Assembly (NCBI GenBank): GCA_949130485.1 | Contig: OX422184.1 | Location: 22,095,506-22,159,505, forward strand | DNA: 64,000 bases | Reading direction: 5' to 3' | Source of the DNA: Agelas oroides | Lineage: Eukaryota; Porifera; Demospongiae; Agelasida; Agelasidae | Made by a program: the position numbers and the translations under genes | The notes under the pieces: model-generated | The model's input: only the letters and a program-made list of their open reading frames with translations | Told to the model about the DNA's origin: nothing | The model's database searches: none | Shown here: positions 11,610-40,906 of the stretch, piece after piece | Position numbering within the stretch: the stretch's first letter is position 1 | Layout of the letters: every line of letters starts with the position of its first letter

Positions 11610-12362
11610 ACTTTGGAACAAAGGCTTTCGAACCACCCTTGCACCCTTGGTTCAGAATAGAGCAAAATAGCAGAAGTCAGACAAAATGTTGTGTAGACAA
11701 ATCCAATTTGAAAGTGTTGTTTTATCCTAATTAATTTTGTGCTTCAATGTTAACTGTTCTGTGTTGATCAGAGTCTACTGTCATCATCTGATTCTGTCAA
11801 GAGCTTATTGGGCCATGGGAAGGCAGTATGCATACTTGATGGTAAAGTTTGCAAGCGGTGGTTATGGGTTGTGACACCTGCCACATACCCAGTCTGCAAA
11901 CTGGATTGTCGCGCATTTGTGTCTCAGCTCGAGGAAACATGATGAAGTCTAGCCTTATTCCCAAGCTGCGTACATGTGTGGTCTGAGGCACGAACCACTA
12001 TGCGGAAGTGGGCGGAGTGTGTACCGACAGCAACATGAACAAACCAGCTGCACGGAACTATGTGCGGTATGCATCTTGTGAACGCGTCCCAACTTTGTTT
12101 GAAGGTTGCAGATTAATCCTGGTATGTTACATTGACGTGATTTCAAGGGAATAAGTATGCCTTGTAGCATATTGTAGCATCATATATAGTTGTGTTTGAG
12201 AAGCATGACTGTGATTTTCAAGACTAGTTCACTCGACCATACCTTCGCAAGGAGGTCATGGAGGTGTTTAAAAATTGTTAAGAGTTGCAGAAAGCCATTG
12301 GTCTCGGGGGATGGACATGTGAGACATAATTTGTCTGTAACTTTTGATTTAGATTCCCATTA

Positions 12363-12473
12363 ACGACAGTATATTACCATCCGTATGCTATACAGGGATT
12401 TATATGGTTATAGTGTGGTTAGGGCTGGTATAAATACAGTATAGCATACAGATAGTAAACGTACTGTCATTAA
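12363..12473. repeat. Short palindromic MITE
   Basis: TAACGACAGTATATTACCAT at the left is mirrored by AGTAAACGTACTGTCATTA at the right. The inner arms share GTATGCTATAC. The segment C copy is at about 41,683-41,795. Confidence 0.6.
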
Positions 12474-12738
12474 CAGCTTGTCTGATTTATAGCTACCTTG
12501 CGTGTAATAGTAAGGCCAGGCCTACATGATGTTTTGTTGCTCGAGCTAGCTTAATGACAAAGTAGACCCAGGTAGCCGGTAAAAAAAAAAAAGAAAAAAA
12601 GTCACATGATGAATAAAACAATTGTATTAGAACCACCACATGACATTGTAATAAAAGAAATGCAAATAATTACACGACATCGCATGTTCTTGGAACACTT
12701 TGCCACATTCGATGCTCCCCATGTTGCAGGGCGCTTCC

Positions 12739-13061
12739 TAGTCTCGTGCCCCTCCCACGCATGCCTCCCAGCGAGAAACGGTCTGGTGAACGAAGTCGAA
12801 TTTCTTAGGCTTATTACTCAAAAGTGGTAATGACCAATGAGATTGCGAGATCGGTAATTATTACGTAGCACTTCCCTTACAACAGTAAAATTTGTTCGTC
12901 TCCATTCAAGTATCCGTACCTTTTTTGAGCGGGTTGGCAGCAAAATGTTTTGATCATTGCTAGGTTGCATTGTCGCAAAAGTGTGCGCTAGCTCAAGAAA
13001 TTCGACTTGGTTCACCAGACCATTTCTCCTCATGAGAGGTGGGGTCTGGGGACGAGACTAG
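12739..13061. mobile_element. hAT-like MITE with imperfect 8-bp TSD
   Basis: The ends are TAGTCTCGTGCCCC and the complement of CTAGTCTCGTCCCC. The inner arms share GGTCTGGTGAAC and its complement, and GAAGTCGAATTTCTT and its complement. Flanks are GCGCTTCC (12,731-12,738) and GCGGTTCC (13,062-13,069), 7 of 8 matching. It is related by its tips to the TAGCCTCG family. Confidence 0.75.
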
Positions 13062-13069
13062 GCGGTTCC

Positions 13070-13654
13070 AATCAGAACGACAGAGAAAACAGATAGGATG
13101 CACAACAGTGTACTGTGTCTTCAATGTTTGTATACGCATTCATCTTCAGCCAACGTTTCCTTAGGGCTACCACATAAATAGCATACTGGCGGAAACAGTT
13201 AATGATTCTGGACCCGAATAGCACAGTGCAGCCTGAAACGACTTTCACGCTGAGCCACAAATGAGCCATCTGTGACGAAGCCACGTGCACGTGCATTAAT
13301 TCAATCACGTGATCAAATTTCATTTTTTTCGAAAACGGAAAAATTTTGACCCGCCTGGCTCGAGCAACAAAACATTAAGTAGGCCTGCCGTAATAAATAA
13401 CTTGTCAAATGTATCAAATTTTGGCTAGCCTCATTCCCAGCTTTTGTCACCACCTTATTCCAAGACATGGTTACATTTTGGCCACATAGAAGTTGCAACT
13501 GCTATAAAACATTATAGTATTGCTATTTGAAGACAATAGATATTACAGTGGAACCCCTCTTAAAGAACACCCTGAAGTAAGGACACCTGGTACATGTCAC
13601 TTGACAGAGTCCCAACTTCATATAAATACAGTCATAGTATATAATATAGTTACA
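13070..13654. other. No recognised gene
   Basis: I see no exon with supportable splice sites. A fragment beginning ACAGTGGAACCCCTCTTAA at 13,553 resembles the end of the element at 55,157-55,650. Confidence 0.4.
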
Positions 13655-14620
13655 AAATGATTGAGCACCTAGGAATTTTGAAGGTACTGGTTCATTGGCC
13701 AATACATCTTGTGTATACTGGGCTTCCAGACCACAAGTACTTAGCTTCCTGCCACTAGTACTTAGCTTTACTCATCACACCTTTACAGACCTACTTAGCA
13801 CACTTCCAATTTACTGAAGCCCAGCAAACCAACTTCAAAGGCTCAATGCTAGCCTATGTGGATAAGACCCTCCTCTGTCGCATGTGTGTACCATACAAGG
13901 GTCTGGGAATGGACTATGGCAGATTTCTCACCACCTGTATGTATGTGCAATGAATGCTTCATGACCTAGCTCATGTTACATGTGCGTGTACAGTAGCCTC
14001 TCGCTAATCTGAATAGTCTAAAGATTTATTCATTCAGATTAGTAAAATAATAAATGGAACAGTTCTATTTAGTGCACAGCAAAATAGCCATCATGTAATA
14101 TCATTATCCTTGGTGTTACTCTAATTGTTGGTGCCAACTACTACTTGTTAACCACACCTGGTAAAAAGAGTTTAGATTTTGATACAATGTAAGTTCTGTA
14201 TCAGAGGCCAATCAGCTCTTAATGTCAACAAGAGTGCATAAGAATAGGTAGCTAGAGTAAGAGAGTTTAACTCTGTAAAGTGTAATACCGGGCAGAATTT
14301 ACGGCCAGTACTAAAAATAGTAACACGTACTATACACAGAAGCCATTGTTGCTAAGCACATGACTGGGTGTTCTATTTTTAGTACGGTTCAATAATTTTG
14401 CCCAGACTACAAGCTTCTATTGGAGTTTCACACTCTTACTCTAGCCACCTGTTCTTCTGCACTCTTTTGTCAAGTATATACAGTAGTTCATGTGGCTACT
14501 GTTGGTGTTGGGTTGGATCCAAGGTTTAGTGGCTATAGACACACATGGTCACTGTACCCTAAGCTACCAGCCTACATCAACGCGACTGTCAGTTGTAGAC
14601 GTTCACGATGTTTCTTAAAT
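13655..14620 (+). repeat. Segment B leader, duplicated at 32,088-33,120
   Basis: From CAAAATGATTGAGCACC onward this matches 32,088-33,120 with small indels. The last 110 bases (GTTGGATCCAAGGTTTAG onward) also match 1,010-1,120. These joints mark where segments B, C and A share a left border. It holds the MITE at 14,233-14,462 and no exon I can identify. Confidence 0.8.
14233..14462. mobile_element. MITE, TACTAAAAATAG family
   Basis: The ends are GTGCATAAGAATAGGTAGCT and the complement of GTGCAGAAGAACAGGTGGCT. The inner arms are TACTAAAAATAG and CTATTTTTAGTA. Other copies lie at 17,600-17,834 and 32,748-32,975. No ORF. Confidence 0.7.
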
Positions 14621-14852
14621 TGACCACCATCATGAAAGCAGTACACAAGTGTTATATCTGATGGACACACTTGTAACACTACTCTAACACCATGCAGTCA
14701 CCTGACTTGATACACACGTCTCATCAAGATTCACTTTCAATTCACTTTTGTCTTCTTATGTATAGTACAGTGATCGATCAAGTCTGGCTATTGTGAAGTG
14801 ACTATACCCTTTTTACACTGTGTACACACACACATACACACACGCACACACT

Positions 14853-14915
<63 letters not shown>

Positions 14916-14940
14916 CACACACACACACACACACACTCAG

Positions 14941-30938
<15,998 letters not shown>

Positions 30939-30980
30939 GTATCATTCCACAGTCATTGTTACCAGTACAGTGAAACCCCC

Positions 30981-31667
30981 TACTGTAGATTGGGAAATTT
31001 TCACATTAAAAATAATTCGCATAAAAATATGTTATACTTTCATGGTTTGTTCGATCCACGAAAGTCTTTTTTAACGGGGGTGCAATATGGACAAGCACCT
31101 GGACATTCCGAGCATTTAGTCTACTACCGGGTATCTGGCTGTAACGCTGTGGCTGTCAGGAGTAGTCGTTAATCAAACATTTACCTCAGGAGGTGTGGAC
31201 GTGTGAGCACGCTTATTTGTTGATCGTCGCCACGTAAATATTTTTATTATCCAGTTGATATTTCTACAACAGTATTTTCCTATTCCCGTGCCGTGCAATA
31301 TCACACGATATTGCACGGGTATAGTTATTGCACGGGTAGTTATTGCACGGGCCCTGAGGCTATATACGCGCGATATCCTAGCAACCAGCATGCGCTTTAA
31401 TTAGAACCAGTGCGTTCGAACGGCGAGCTACTCGGGACTTTGTGTGAGAAGAGACACGATGCTGTTGTGGTAATGGATAATAAATACTTTATTACACTCG
31501 TTAGCGTGCATTTCGGCTCGTGAAAATACCACGCCCACTCGTGCAATAACTCGCGATATTGCACGCTAACTCGTGTAATAAGGTATATTTATTCGTGTGT
31601 TAAATTTTTCATGGTTGAAATCAACTGTGATATTATTTTAGCAGCAAAATTTTCCCGATCTACAGTA
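30981..31667. mobile_element. TA-flanked MITE
   Basis: The ends are TACTGTAGATTGGGAAA and the complement of TACTGTAGATCGGGAAA. The interior has repeated GTTATTGCACGGG and GCGATATTGCACG motifs in both orientations. It starts 42 bases after the RhoGAP exon donor. Confidence 0.7.
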
Positions 31668-32087
31668 TTCCAGACTCCTTGAATTGCAGACTTCACAGTT
31701 CTATGTGGAGTAATGGGCATGCATGGTCCAAAATGCTTCATACATGTATATAAACTTGTACAAATCATCTCCTGATTTATAGATTCCTCGATATTCTGTA
31801 AAGAGACAGGTTGCCCATTCTCACCAATCCCTGAACTGTACAAAATTCACTCAGTGATGCGGACACTTGTTGACCACTTTCGTAATTATGCGCTGGTGGA
31901 CTCAAAGATCAGACATTTTATTGGCACTGTCACTCGATCATGGTGCTAGCTATTCTCACCATCATACACCAGGGCATCCATATCAATATTGCCCTAGTAC
32001 AAAGTTCTTCTACAGGTAGCTATGACAGGCTTAGTCTCAGTCCCAGACCCTCAGCAACACCCACAATAAGAAGGAAGGAGGGTCTGG
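31668..32087. other. Unassigned stretch before segment C
   Basis: No exon continuing the RhoGAP domain is visible. Both strands have open frames under 90 codons (for example minus 31,589-31,843) that I do not recognise. Low confidence that anything is encoded. Confidence 0.35.
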
Positions 32088-32129
32088 TGAACAAAATGAT
32101 TGAGCACCCAGGAATTTTGGAGGAATATT

Positions 32130-32285
32130 GGGCTTCCTGCCACAAGTAACAGGTTCACTGACTGTATGTACTGGGCTTCCTGACCACAAGTAACAAGTTC
32201 ACTGACTGTATGTACTGGGCTTCCTGACCACAAGTAACAGGTTCACTGACTGTATGTACTGGGCTTCCTGACCACAAGTACTTAG
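32130..32285. repeat. Tandem repeat, about 57-bp unit
   Basis: About three units of ACTGGGCTTCCTGACCACAA with GGTTCACTGACTGTATGT between them. Confidence 0.7.
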
Positions 32286-32747
32286 CTTTACTCATCACAC
32301 CTTTATAGACCTACACACTTACAATTTACTGAAGCCCAGCAAAGCATTTCAAAGACTTAGCAATTCAATATCAATGCTAGCCTATGTCACACTCTCCTCT
32401 GTCCTATGCGTGTACCATACTGGGAATGGGACTATGGCAGGCTTCTTACCATCTGTATGTATGTACAATTAATGCTTCATGACCTAGCTCATGTTACATG
32501 TGCGTGTAAGGTAGCCTCTCGCTAATCTGAATAGTCTAAAGATTTATTCATGCAGATTAGTAAAATAATAAATGGAACAGTTCTATTTAGTGCACAGCAA
32601 AATAGCCATCATGTAATATCATTATCCTTGGTGTTACTCTAATTGTTGGTGCCAACTACTACTTGTTAACCACACCTGGTAAAAAGAGTTTAGATTTTGA
32701 TAAGTTCTGTATCAGAGGCCAATCAGCTCTTAATGTCAACAAGAGTG

Positions 32748-32975
32748 CATAAGAATAGGCAGCTAGAGTAAGAGAGTTTAACTCTGTAAAGTGTAATACC
32801 GGGCAGAATTTATGGCCAGTACTAAAAATAGTAACACATCTATACACAGAAGCATTGTTGCTAAGCACATGACTGGGTGTTCTATTTTTAGTACGGTTCA
32901 ATAATTTTGCCCAGACTACGAGCTTCTATTGTAGTTTCACACTCTTACTCTAGCCACCTGTTCTTCTGCACTCTT
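32748..32975. mobile_element. MITE, TACTAAAAATAG family, copy 3
   Basis: Segment C copy of 14,233-14,462, with the same tips and inner arms and slight divergence. Confidence 0.65.
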
Positions 32976-34163
32976 TTGTCAAGTGTATACAGTAGTTCAT
33001 GTGGCTACTGTTGGTGTTGGGTTGGATCCAAGGTTTAGTGGCTATAGACACACATGGTCACTGTATACCCTAAGCTACCAGCCTACATCAACAAGACTGT
33101 CAGTTGTAGACGTTCACGATGTTTCTTCTATTGTGAAGTGACTATACCCACTGTGTACACACACACACACACACACAAAGGACAAAGGACAAACGTAAGG
33201 AGCTCCCCTAAAGGGGATATGCCCCCCAAGACCAATTAAGGCTGGGACCCCTGTGCGCTACTTCAGGGAACACTGGGCCTAGCGCTAGACAAACTGCTGA
33301 AGCCAGGCCAAGCACTCGCAGGAGCACTGACTATGCCCCTCCACTGTGGTGTGGGCACCCAAAGTCCCACCTGTACCTCAGTGGAATTAGGCACAGCCAG
33401 TGGTCTTGTCCTTCCCCAGCCTAAGCCAGGTTCCCAATTTACTATTTTACTTGGGCCTGGGTTGGGTGCCAAGTGGAGAAACAAAGATGTTTTTGTTTTT
33501 TTTCTCCTGTGGTAACTGGTGGGACTTGAACCTGTGATCTTTCGATTGACATTGCGAGTGTGTTTATCAGGGAGCATTGCCGTCAGCAGCCATCCTCTCA
33601 CTTGAGGTACTTTAGCAAAGCCGTAAGTTTGCAAGTTTACAAGAAATATGACTGGCAGCGTGCTAGCGCTGAGCTAGCTATATGTACAGCTCGATAGTGG
33701 TGCGCCGGGCAGGGCTAAGAGCACTACTGCATGCATTACATCATTACGCGTTGCGGGCCCGGGTAAAAATGATATTGGCAGATTTTAATTTTGGCGGTTT
33801 CAACCCCGACCGCCAAACCACCAAATTTAATTCCCTGTCAAATTTTCCAGCTATATGGTTTACAAGTCATGTAGTTATTATGCAACCAAAAGGCGTCTGT
33901 CATATGTCTCTCTGAAATTTGATACTCAGCACGCATCTACTGTTGTGCTCGTATGCGATTTGACTTGTAAATGTACAAACACACACACGAAGCTGAAAAT
34001 ATTATTATTCATAAAAATATTACCTTCCTTTACGGGTGGGGCTCATAAATGATGTGTCTGTGAAGTGCGTTTGAAGTTTTAATGAAAGCCGTACATGGTA
34101 TGTATGTCTCTCTAAAATTTGATACCCAGCACACGTCTATATTATGCATGCATCTATCACACA

Positions 34164-34201
<38 letters not shown>

Positions 34202-34283
34202 CACACACATACACACACACACACACACATACACACATGTATACACACACACGCACACACACACACACACACACATACGCGCG

Positions 34284-34324
<41 letters not shown>

Positions 34325-34326
<2 letters not shown>

Positions 34327-35005
34327 TGGTCAGGACGATGGAAGTGATCGTAAATCAGACATTTTCTCAAAGAGAGTGGAAACACTCAGTCCGCTCAGTT
34401 TTGAAGTCGGGGGTGAAACATTTTCAAGTCAACAACAAGCATTCTTCCCTTCAGGCAATTCACAACAACCAACTCATCAACAACATAGCGGTGCTGGCGT
34501 AAACACAACTGACGTTAGAAGACATTTGTACGACAAGCAAGACCCTACCCTCGGTGCCAAGGGTCCAAGTAGTAGAAAAACTGATCTAGACTCCTACAAT
34601 CACGCTCCTCACCAAACCTCACCTTCACCCACTGATCAAGATGAGAGTGTGTTTGACTCACAACAAGATCAGCTCAGAGAAGAACAAGGCTCGAGACACT
34701 CCCTCTCCCCCTCTCATGGCACCACAATGGACCACTTGGACTCACAAAACTTGAGTTACGATAAAGAGTCTCGCACACTTGAAATGCCGGCAAAACCAAA
34801 TCGAAAATCACGAACTAGGCTAGGTTCAAACCCTGTCCCAATACGACCGGCCCATCCTGCCCCCAAACCACCTGCAGTAGCCTCCAAGCCAGCAAGGTCC
34901 CCAAGTTGTAGGGTACCAATGACCTCCGCCCCTACTCCTCCCCTCCTGAAGTCAAAAACATTGATGGAGACCCCAGTTGTCACCATAGACAGTGCTGCTA
35001 AGAAG
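34325..35005 (+). pseudogene. Pro-rich exon, segment C copy (still open)
   Basis: A 227-codon copy of 16,665-17,351 with acceptor, donor and frame intact. Compared with segment A it lacks one Gln in the QQQ run and has small substitutions (for example TTMDHL for SAMDHL, and Ser for Gly in the IDGAAKK region). No WW exon precedes it. Confidence 0.7.
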
Positions 35006-35740
35006 GTGCGTACATACATGTGGAGCCTGAGGACGAGGGTGGTTATTGTCCAGATTGCAATCCGGGTTATGTAACTCACCTCCAGACGTGGATTGACCCA
35101 GGTTACAATCCTGATTAGGATCTGAACAGCACGTGTAAATAGCTGGCGTGGTTTGTAAGTGGACTGTCTGCTGCCTATGGAAGTTATCACGTATATTCAC
35201 TAAAAGTAATCCATCCCCTCAGCCACTAGTGTCTTCCCATACTCACCTGAAACAAGAGGCCTGGTGATGTTCAGCTGATTCCTCGGGCTTCATTAAATTG
35301 GCTGAATGTCACCAGACAGGAATAAAATGGTTTTTGAAGATTTTGTTAAAATTTTTCGTGAATTTGCTGTCTAAACCACATGCACGCCACATTCATAATG
35401 TATTGTGGGTGTGGCACACAAGTCTAGTTCTATCTAACATGCACTGTCACACGTACCATCGTCCACTTAAGCTTGCAGCTGTAGCAAAAGCAATGCCTAC
35501 TCCGAAGGTATCTCTTTGAAGAGCGTTCCTTGAGGATTTGGCAGCTTACCCCTGGGATGTTGTCCACCAACACTCTTGAAGTCAGCGGGAAAATTTGGTT
35601 TACGGGGCAAGTATTTTCGTTAAAATAATTTTTGAAATTCGCAAAATTAAACAAGCAGCGAAAATTTTGTGCTGTATGGTATGATTTAAACTAACCCAGT
35701 TAATATGAGTAAACAAGCGGTAGTGGTTCAGTTAGTATAA

Positions 35741-36124
<384 letters not shown>

Positions 36125-37014
36125 TGACAGGGCAGGGGAGCAGGGGATACTTTGCCGGTGCCCCCCATCTTTTTTTCCAGAGAAAGGGCTCCATGAGACT
36201 TTTAATTATTTTTATCTTTCTGGAGGTTCACCTTCATGCCGTTTCGTTTTCTATCACTTTTTGGCACCAGGCGTTGCAATCAATGAAACGCTTGGGCAGA
36301 ACGATCAGTAATGCTTTCAGTGAAGGATGGAAAAAAAACACTCCGACACGTGTAGACATGTGGTACGTTTTACTAATTAACAGTTAATTATTAATTGACC
36401 CCCTAAAAACTCGATTTCCCATGGCCCCTCTGCTCTGACGGTGGGTGCGTGTGGGTGTGAGTATGAGTGTGTGTGTGGGTGGGGAGGGGGGAGAAGGTTG
36501 AGGGAGGTTGTGTACATGTATGTGTGAAAGAGAAAGAGGACAAGATGGTGGGAAGTGGAGGAGGGAATGAAATCAGAAAGTTACATGTAAGGACTTGATG
36601 CTGGGGAAAGGTCAGAATATCCTTGCTTCCAGTTTTCTTAAAATTACATTCTTGAGCCAATTAAAGCACACTAAAACTGGTATTGTCTGCTATCCCGTTG
36701 AATTTAGCTCAGGAATCAGGCTGGGATCAGCTTTTGTATGTCATAACAGAACTACCAGTGAACTTCTTTGACCAGCTCCAAGGTTCCATCTCTTATGTAT
36801 GGGAGCATGCAATGTCCGACATCCTCTTGTTCTCTCTCTTCTCCACTCTTTCCCCTCGGCATTTGGCATAAATATGCATTTTTGTGGGCTTTCTCAACAT
36901 TACTATACTATACTATACTATACTTTTATTTGTCTTTCTTCGCTCTCCCTCCACTTCCTTTCTACCTCCCACCCTCTCCCACTCTACCTCCCACCCTCCC
37001 TACCACCCTCCCAG

Positions 37015-37115
37015 CACCCAATCAAACAGCCAATGATCCTCACTCAAGACAAACAACAGAAGAAAGATGCAGTGGATTTGTTCAAGCTGGTTCTGCAGTA
37101 CATGGGAATTCTAAG
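37015..37115 (+). pseudogene. MyTH4 exon copy with 7-nt deletion (segment C)
   Basis: Same 101-nt broken copy of 19,046-19,153 as in segment A, with HPIKQPMILTQDKQQKKD and the identical deletion. Confidence 0.85.
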
Positions 37116-37493
37116 GTATGTTGTGACTAGAACTGGCACATGCAGTGCTTTCATACTTTAGCCCATTTCTAGGTGGTTGCTATGTGCAATATGCTGTATA
37201 GCTGGCAGTTTGGCAGTTGGGGTTGAAACCACCAAATTAAAATCCACCAATATCATTTTTCCCCGTAACACGTAACGTTTTGCATGCAGTAGCTCTTGGC
37301 CCCACCCCTCTACACTAGCTGTGCATGTAGCTACATTCAGTGCTAGCACGCTGCCAGTTTTACTTCGTGTAAGTTTGCAAATTCATGGCTTTGTTCAAGC
37401 ACCACAAGCAAGAGATGGCAGTGCTCCCTGATAAACCGACCTGCCCATCACTGACAAAGAGATCAAACTAACGAACAAACGTGTGAAAGACAG

Positions 37494-37741
37494 CCTACAA
37501 TACTGGGGAAGACACCGACAACAAGGGGCAAGTACAATGACTATACACATGATAAACCTGGTGTCCTCTAATGCAACTCTGCTTTGTAGCACTCCATTGT
37601 GATCCTCACTCTGACAGTCAGTGCAGCTGCTCACCTACACTCAGCCTACTTTGACATGTTGCAATCACGTGCACAATTCTTATGATGGTGTAATATGCTG
37701 GTGGGGTACCATCCACTGCCAAATTTACATTCTACCAATAT
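37494..37741. other. 248-bp indel relative to segment A
   Basis: Sequence from CTACAATACTGGGGAAG to CCAATATTTT is present in C and absent at 8,452 in A. No inverted ends were noticed, so I cannot say whether it is an insertion in C or a deletion in A. Confidence 0.7.
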
Positions 37742-38943
37742 TTTTTATGTCCGGTTTGGGGTCAAATCGTCAAATGTAAAGACCACCAATATTCCGGTTA
37801 TACAGTATAGTACACTCTGTGTTTAAGCAGTTTGTATCATTTGGACATAAAGCCAGTTATTATTACTTAGGACACGATGCACCAATATATTGGCACGGAG
37901 ATCCCGCACAGTACTAAGTAGCGAAGCCAAGCAAGATTTTTGGATTTTAGGGGAAATCCCTACCTATTGACTGTAGGCCACACCCTTCCACTTACATCAC
38001 TGGTGGGGAAGGCTGGAAGGGGCGGTGCTAGTTCAGGATCAATCGTGAATTTGCCAAGGGCTATGAAATGCAATAATTTGTACGACATGATTAGAAGAAA
38101 AATGCGTGCAAGGGTGATCAACATCTTTGTACGGGTACCTATCTACCCTCGGGTATTTAACTTCTATCTATCTATGTATGTCTGTACACTAAGTGAGCCG
38201 CTAGTTTCTGTGGTGCCACAAGTTGCACAATTTATCCGACCTCAGTCACACTAATACTCTGAGTCAAGTCAACATCAAAGAGCGAGAGCGAGAAACAAAC
38301 TTTGGTGGCAAGCTCTACAGCATTTGCTTGTCTTGCGAGGCTTGGCGATACTAGAAACGCCATCTCACCATACTTACACCATCTCTAGGTGATTGCGTTG
38401 TTGCTGTAAGACATTTTTACGTGTATGAATTAATTAGAGTACGAAAATTAGGACCTTTTTCTGGAAAAGGGAGTGTACTAATTAATAGGGTTTACAAATT
38501 ATTAGAAATTCTATGGTAACTTGGAAATCTGCTGAGTTTGTTGGAACTGTGCGTAGTAAGTGAGTGTAGCTGGTTTCAAGTAGTTAGCACCCTGTGTTCA
38601 AGTAAAAGCTTCGTGTCTGGCTACCTTGGCCAAGTTTGCATTCACCCACAAACCTTGTACCAAACCTGCATGTACGAACCTACGAACCTTCGTGCCTTTC
38701 CCGAGCAATGATGTCAGTCAAAAGCTGTGGTCTGGCTTTACCACTCCTTAAGGCTTACCCTCAAGTTATATGCCGTAAGCGATGAGTTGTACATATCGGG
38801 CCACATATGTGGCCTTCCTGGTAGACTAAGTGACAATTATTGGGCTACTTACGTGGCCTCCTCCGTGTGAATCAAAAGGGTTATATAGGTCAAAGGTCAG
38901 CAGTTGAAATGTCAGAAGTGTTTATATCTGTCTGTGTTTGCAG

Positions 38944-39059
38944 GTGAAAGATGAGAACCAGATTGCCCTTGAGATAACAACTATGGTGTGGGAGAAGAAA
39001 AGACTTTGAGGCAAGCTGTTTATTTAACTGTGCCGACAGACTAGCAACAATAACTACCC
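38944..39059 (+). pseudogene. MyTH4 core exon copy with stops (segment C)
   Basis: Copy of 21,535-21,650 reading [18 protein letters not shown], then KRL, then TGA. Unlike segment A it retains the donor CCCGTGAGT and lacks the TAA, so the two copies decayed partly on their own. Confidence 0.85.
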
Positions 39060-39375
39060 GTGAGTAACAGTCTTGACACTTGTGATACTTCTGTTGCTTA
39101 GTCTTGTGACACTTCTGTTGCTTAGTCTTGTGCCTGGAGGCTGGGGTACATGTACTCCTACATACATGTTGACCCCTAGCCAGAAAATAATGAGATTAGG
39201 AGGAGAAAAAGTAGATGGAGGGGCGGGGGTGGGGTAGAAATTGGCAAGTTAAAGAATTGATTCTGATAAGAGTCTGGGATATAGCCTACGCCTTTCCCGT
39301 GTCCAGTTTTTGGCCACTTACCGTATGCTGAAATAGAGGGGCAATGCCTGGGAGCATTTATCTCATGAGTAATGT

Positions 39376-39923
39376 CAAGAGCGCATGACGACGTCATTTT
39401 TATTTGGGAGGGAGGAGGAAGAGCGTGTAACTGGCAAAATTTCGAATCAGGCAGAATCTCCCGTGTGTACTAAAAATAGAACACACCTTCGCACAAGTTC
39501 GCAGTTTCACGATCTACGACCTCACAACGCAGTGCTACCCTCGTAGTCAACAAGATGAGAACGCTCGAAGCTTACCTGGCAAGTTCTACCTACGCAGGAA
39601 CGGTTGTCGGCCCTTCCTGATGCGAAGAACTTTGTGTTACGATGCTATCCACGCCTGACAGTCGAAGAGGGCCGCGTAGCCTTTCAGTCAAACTCTTGAG
39701 CATCTCCTTGGGTAACGCGCGGTCCTTATCCAACGGATAAGCCTCTAACTCGATTGTTTGGCAGCTGGTTTACTCACGCTTCACCTGCACACTAGCTACA
39801 ACTCGACCGGATGTGCTATTTATAGTACACGCAAAAGATTCTGCTTTCACCACGGCCAGAATAGGAAGTTACACGCTCTTCCTCCTCCCTCCCAAATACA
39901 AATGACGTCATTATGCGCTCTTG
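39376..39923. mobile_element. MITE with about 55-bp inverted ends (segment C)
   Basis: Counterpart of 10,069-10,617, same termini (CAAGAGCGCATGACGACGTC) and position. Confidence 0.7.
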
Positions 39924-40136
39924 GTGATGTCAATACCAATGTCAATGATGTAGGAGGGGCAAGGTCTGGGAACATTTATCTAATGAGCGATGTCAATACC
40001 AATGTTAATGATGTAGGAGGGACAAGGTCTGGGAGCATTTATCTCATGAGCTATGTCAATACCAATGTCAATGATGTGGGAGGGACAAGGTCTGGGAGAA
40101 TTTATCTCATGAGTGATGTCAATACCCAGAGGAGGT
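39924..40136. repeat. Tandem repeats of about 60-75 bp (segment C)
   Basis: Counterpart of the array at 10,618-10,801. Three units with GATGTAGGAGGGRCAAGGTC and GTCAATACCAATGT; unit order and number differ from A. Confidence 0.7.
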
Positions 40137-40545
40137 CCGACACGGTCACGTGCGCTATGCATTAATGAATATTCCAAGGACTAAAAACCATCGATACAAC
40201 AATCGGAAACGCTGTGCGACAAAGATCACGATGGGTTTAGGGGGGTTTTCGTGATGCTGAAAGTGTCTCGCCAGTCAGAAGTAACATTGCATACCTTTGT
40301 GACCTCCAAACGGCATTTATGTGGCTGTTGAGAGCTAGATGAGCTGCAGTGATCGATCTCGACCTAATAGACAGCTTCAGTGTGGTTGAAAATACCCCCA
40401 AACCCGAGTGAATCCAGCACGCTAGAAACTTCTGATGCCCAGAAATTGCTCTTGAAGCAATGGAATGCAGGAGGTTAGTAATTAACTTGACAATCAGGGA
40501 TCACGTATTGATGTATATGACATCACAAGTGTCGGACCTCTTCTG
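40137..40545. mobile_element. hAT-like MITE (segment C)
   Basis: Counterpart of 10,802-11,220. The terminus CAGAGGAGGTCCGACAC has one change in the right arm (CTTCTG for CTCCTCTG context). Flanks again read GTCAATACC. Confidence 0.8.
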
Positions 40546-40794
40546 GTCAATACCAATGTTAATGATGTAGGAGGGACAAGTTCTGGGAACATTTATCGAT
40601 GTAGGAAGTAGAGGTCTGAGCAAGCTTCAAGCCTTTTTTGTGTAGTGCCTGTCCAAGCGTCAAAGAATGATTGTGAAACAGAAAACTTACTGCTCATTAT
40701 TCCAGAGAATGGTGTTTTTTTTGTTTGTTTGTTTGTTTGTTTTTTTTTTGGTGGTGGAGCGAGGCTAGGGGTACTGCTGTGACTGGATATTTAC

Positions 40795-40832
<38 letters not shown>

Positions 40833-40843
40833 CACACACGCAG

Positions 40844-40906
40844 GTACCAGTGGAGGTATGCACAGTACTATCACAAGCGTGTGGAGGAAATGGCTCAGAT
40901 GTGTTA
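40844..40906 (+). pseudogene. MyTH4 3' exon copy, 2-nt deletion (segment C)
   Basis: Copy of 29,779-29,892 after a CA tract and CAG, sharing the 2-nt deletion with the segment A copy at 11,547. Confidence 0.8.

Noticed and set aside
31589-31843. Minus-strand frame NIEESINQEMICTSLY...MKHFGPCMP
   Set aside because: It overlaps the end of a MITE and has no recognisable homology or neighbouring exon.
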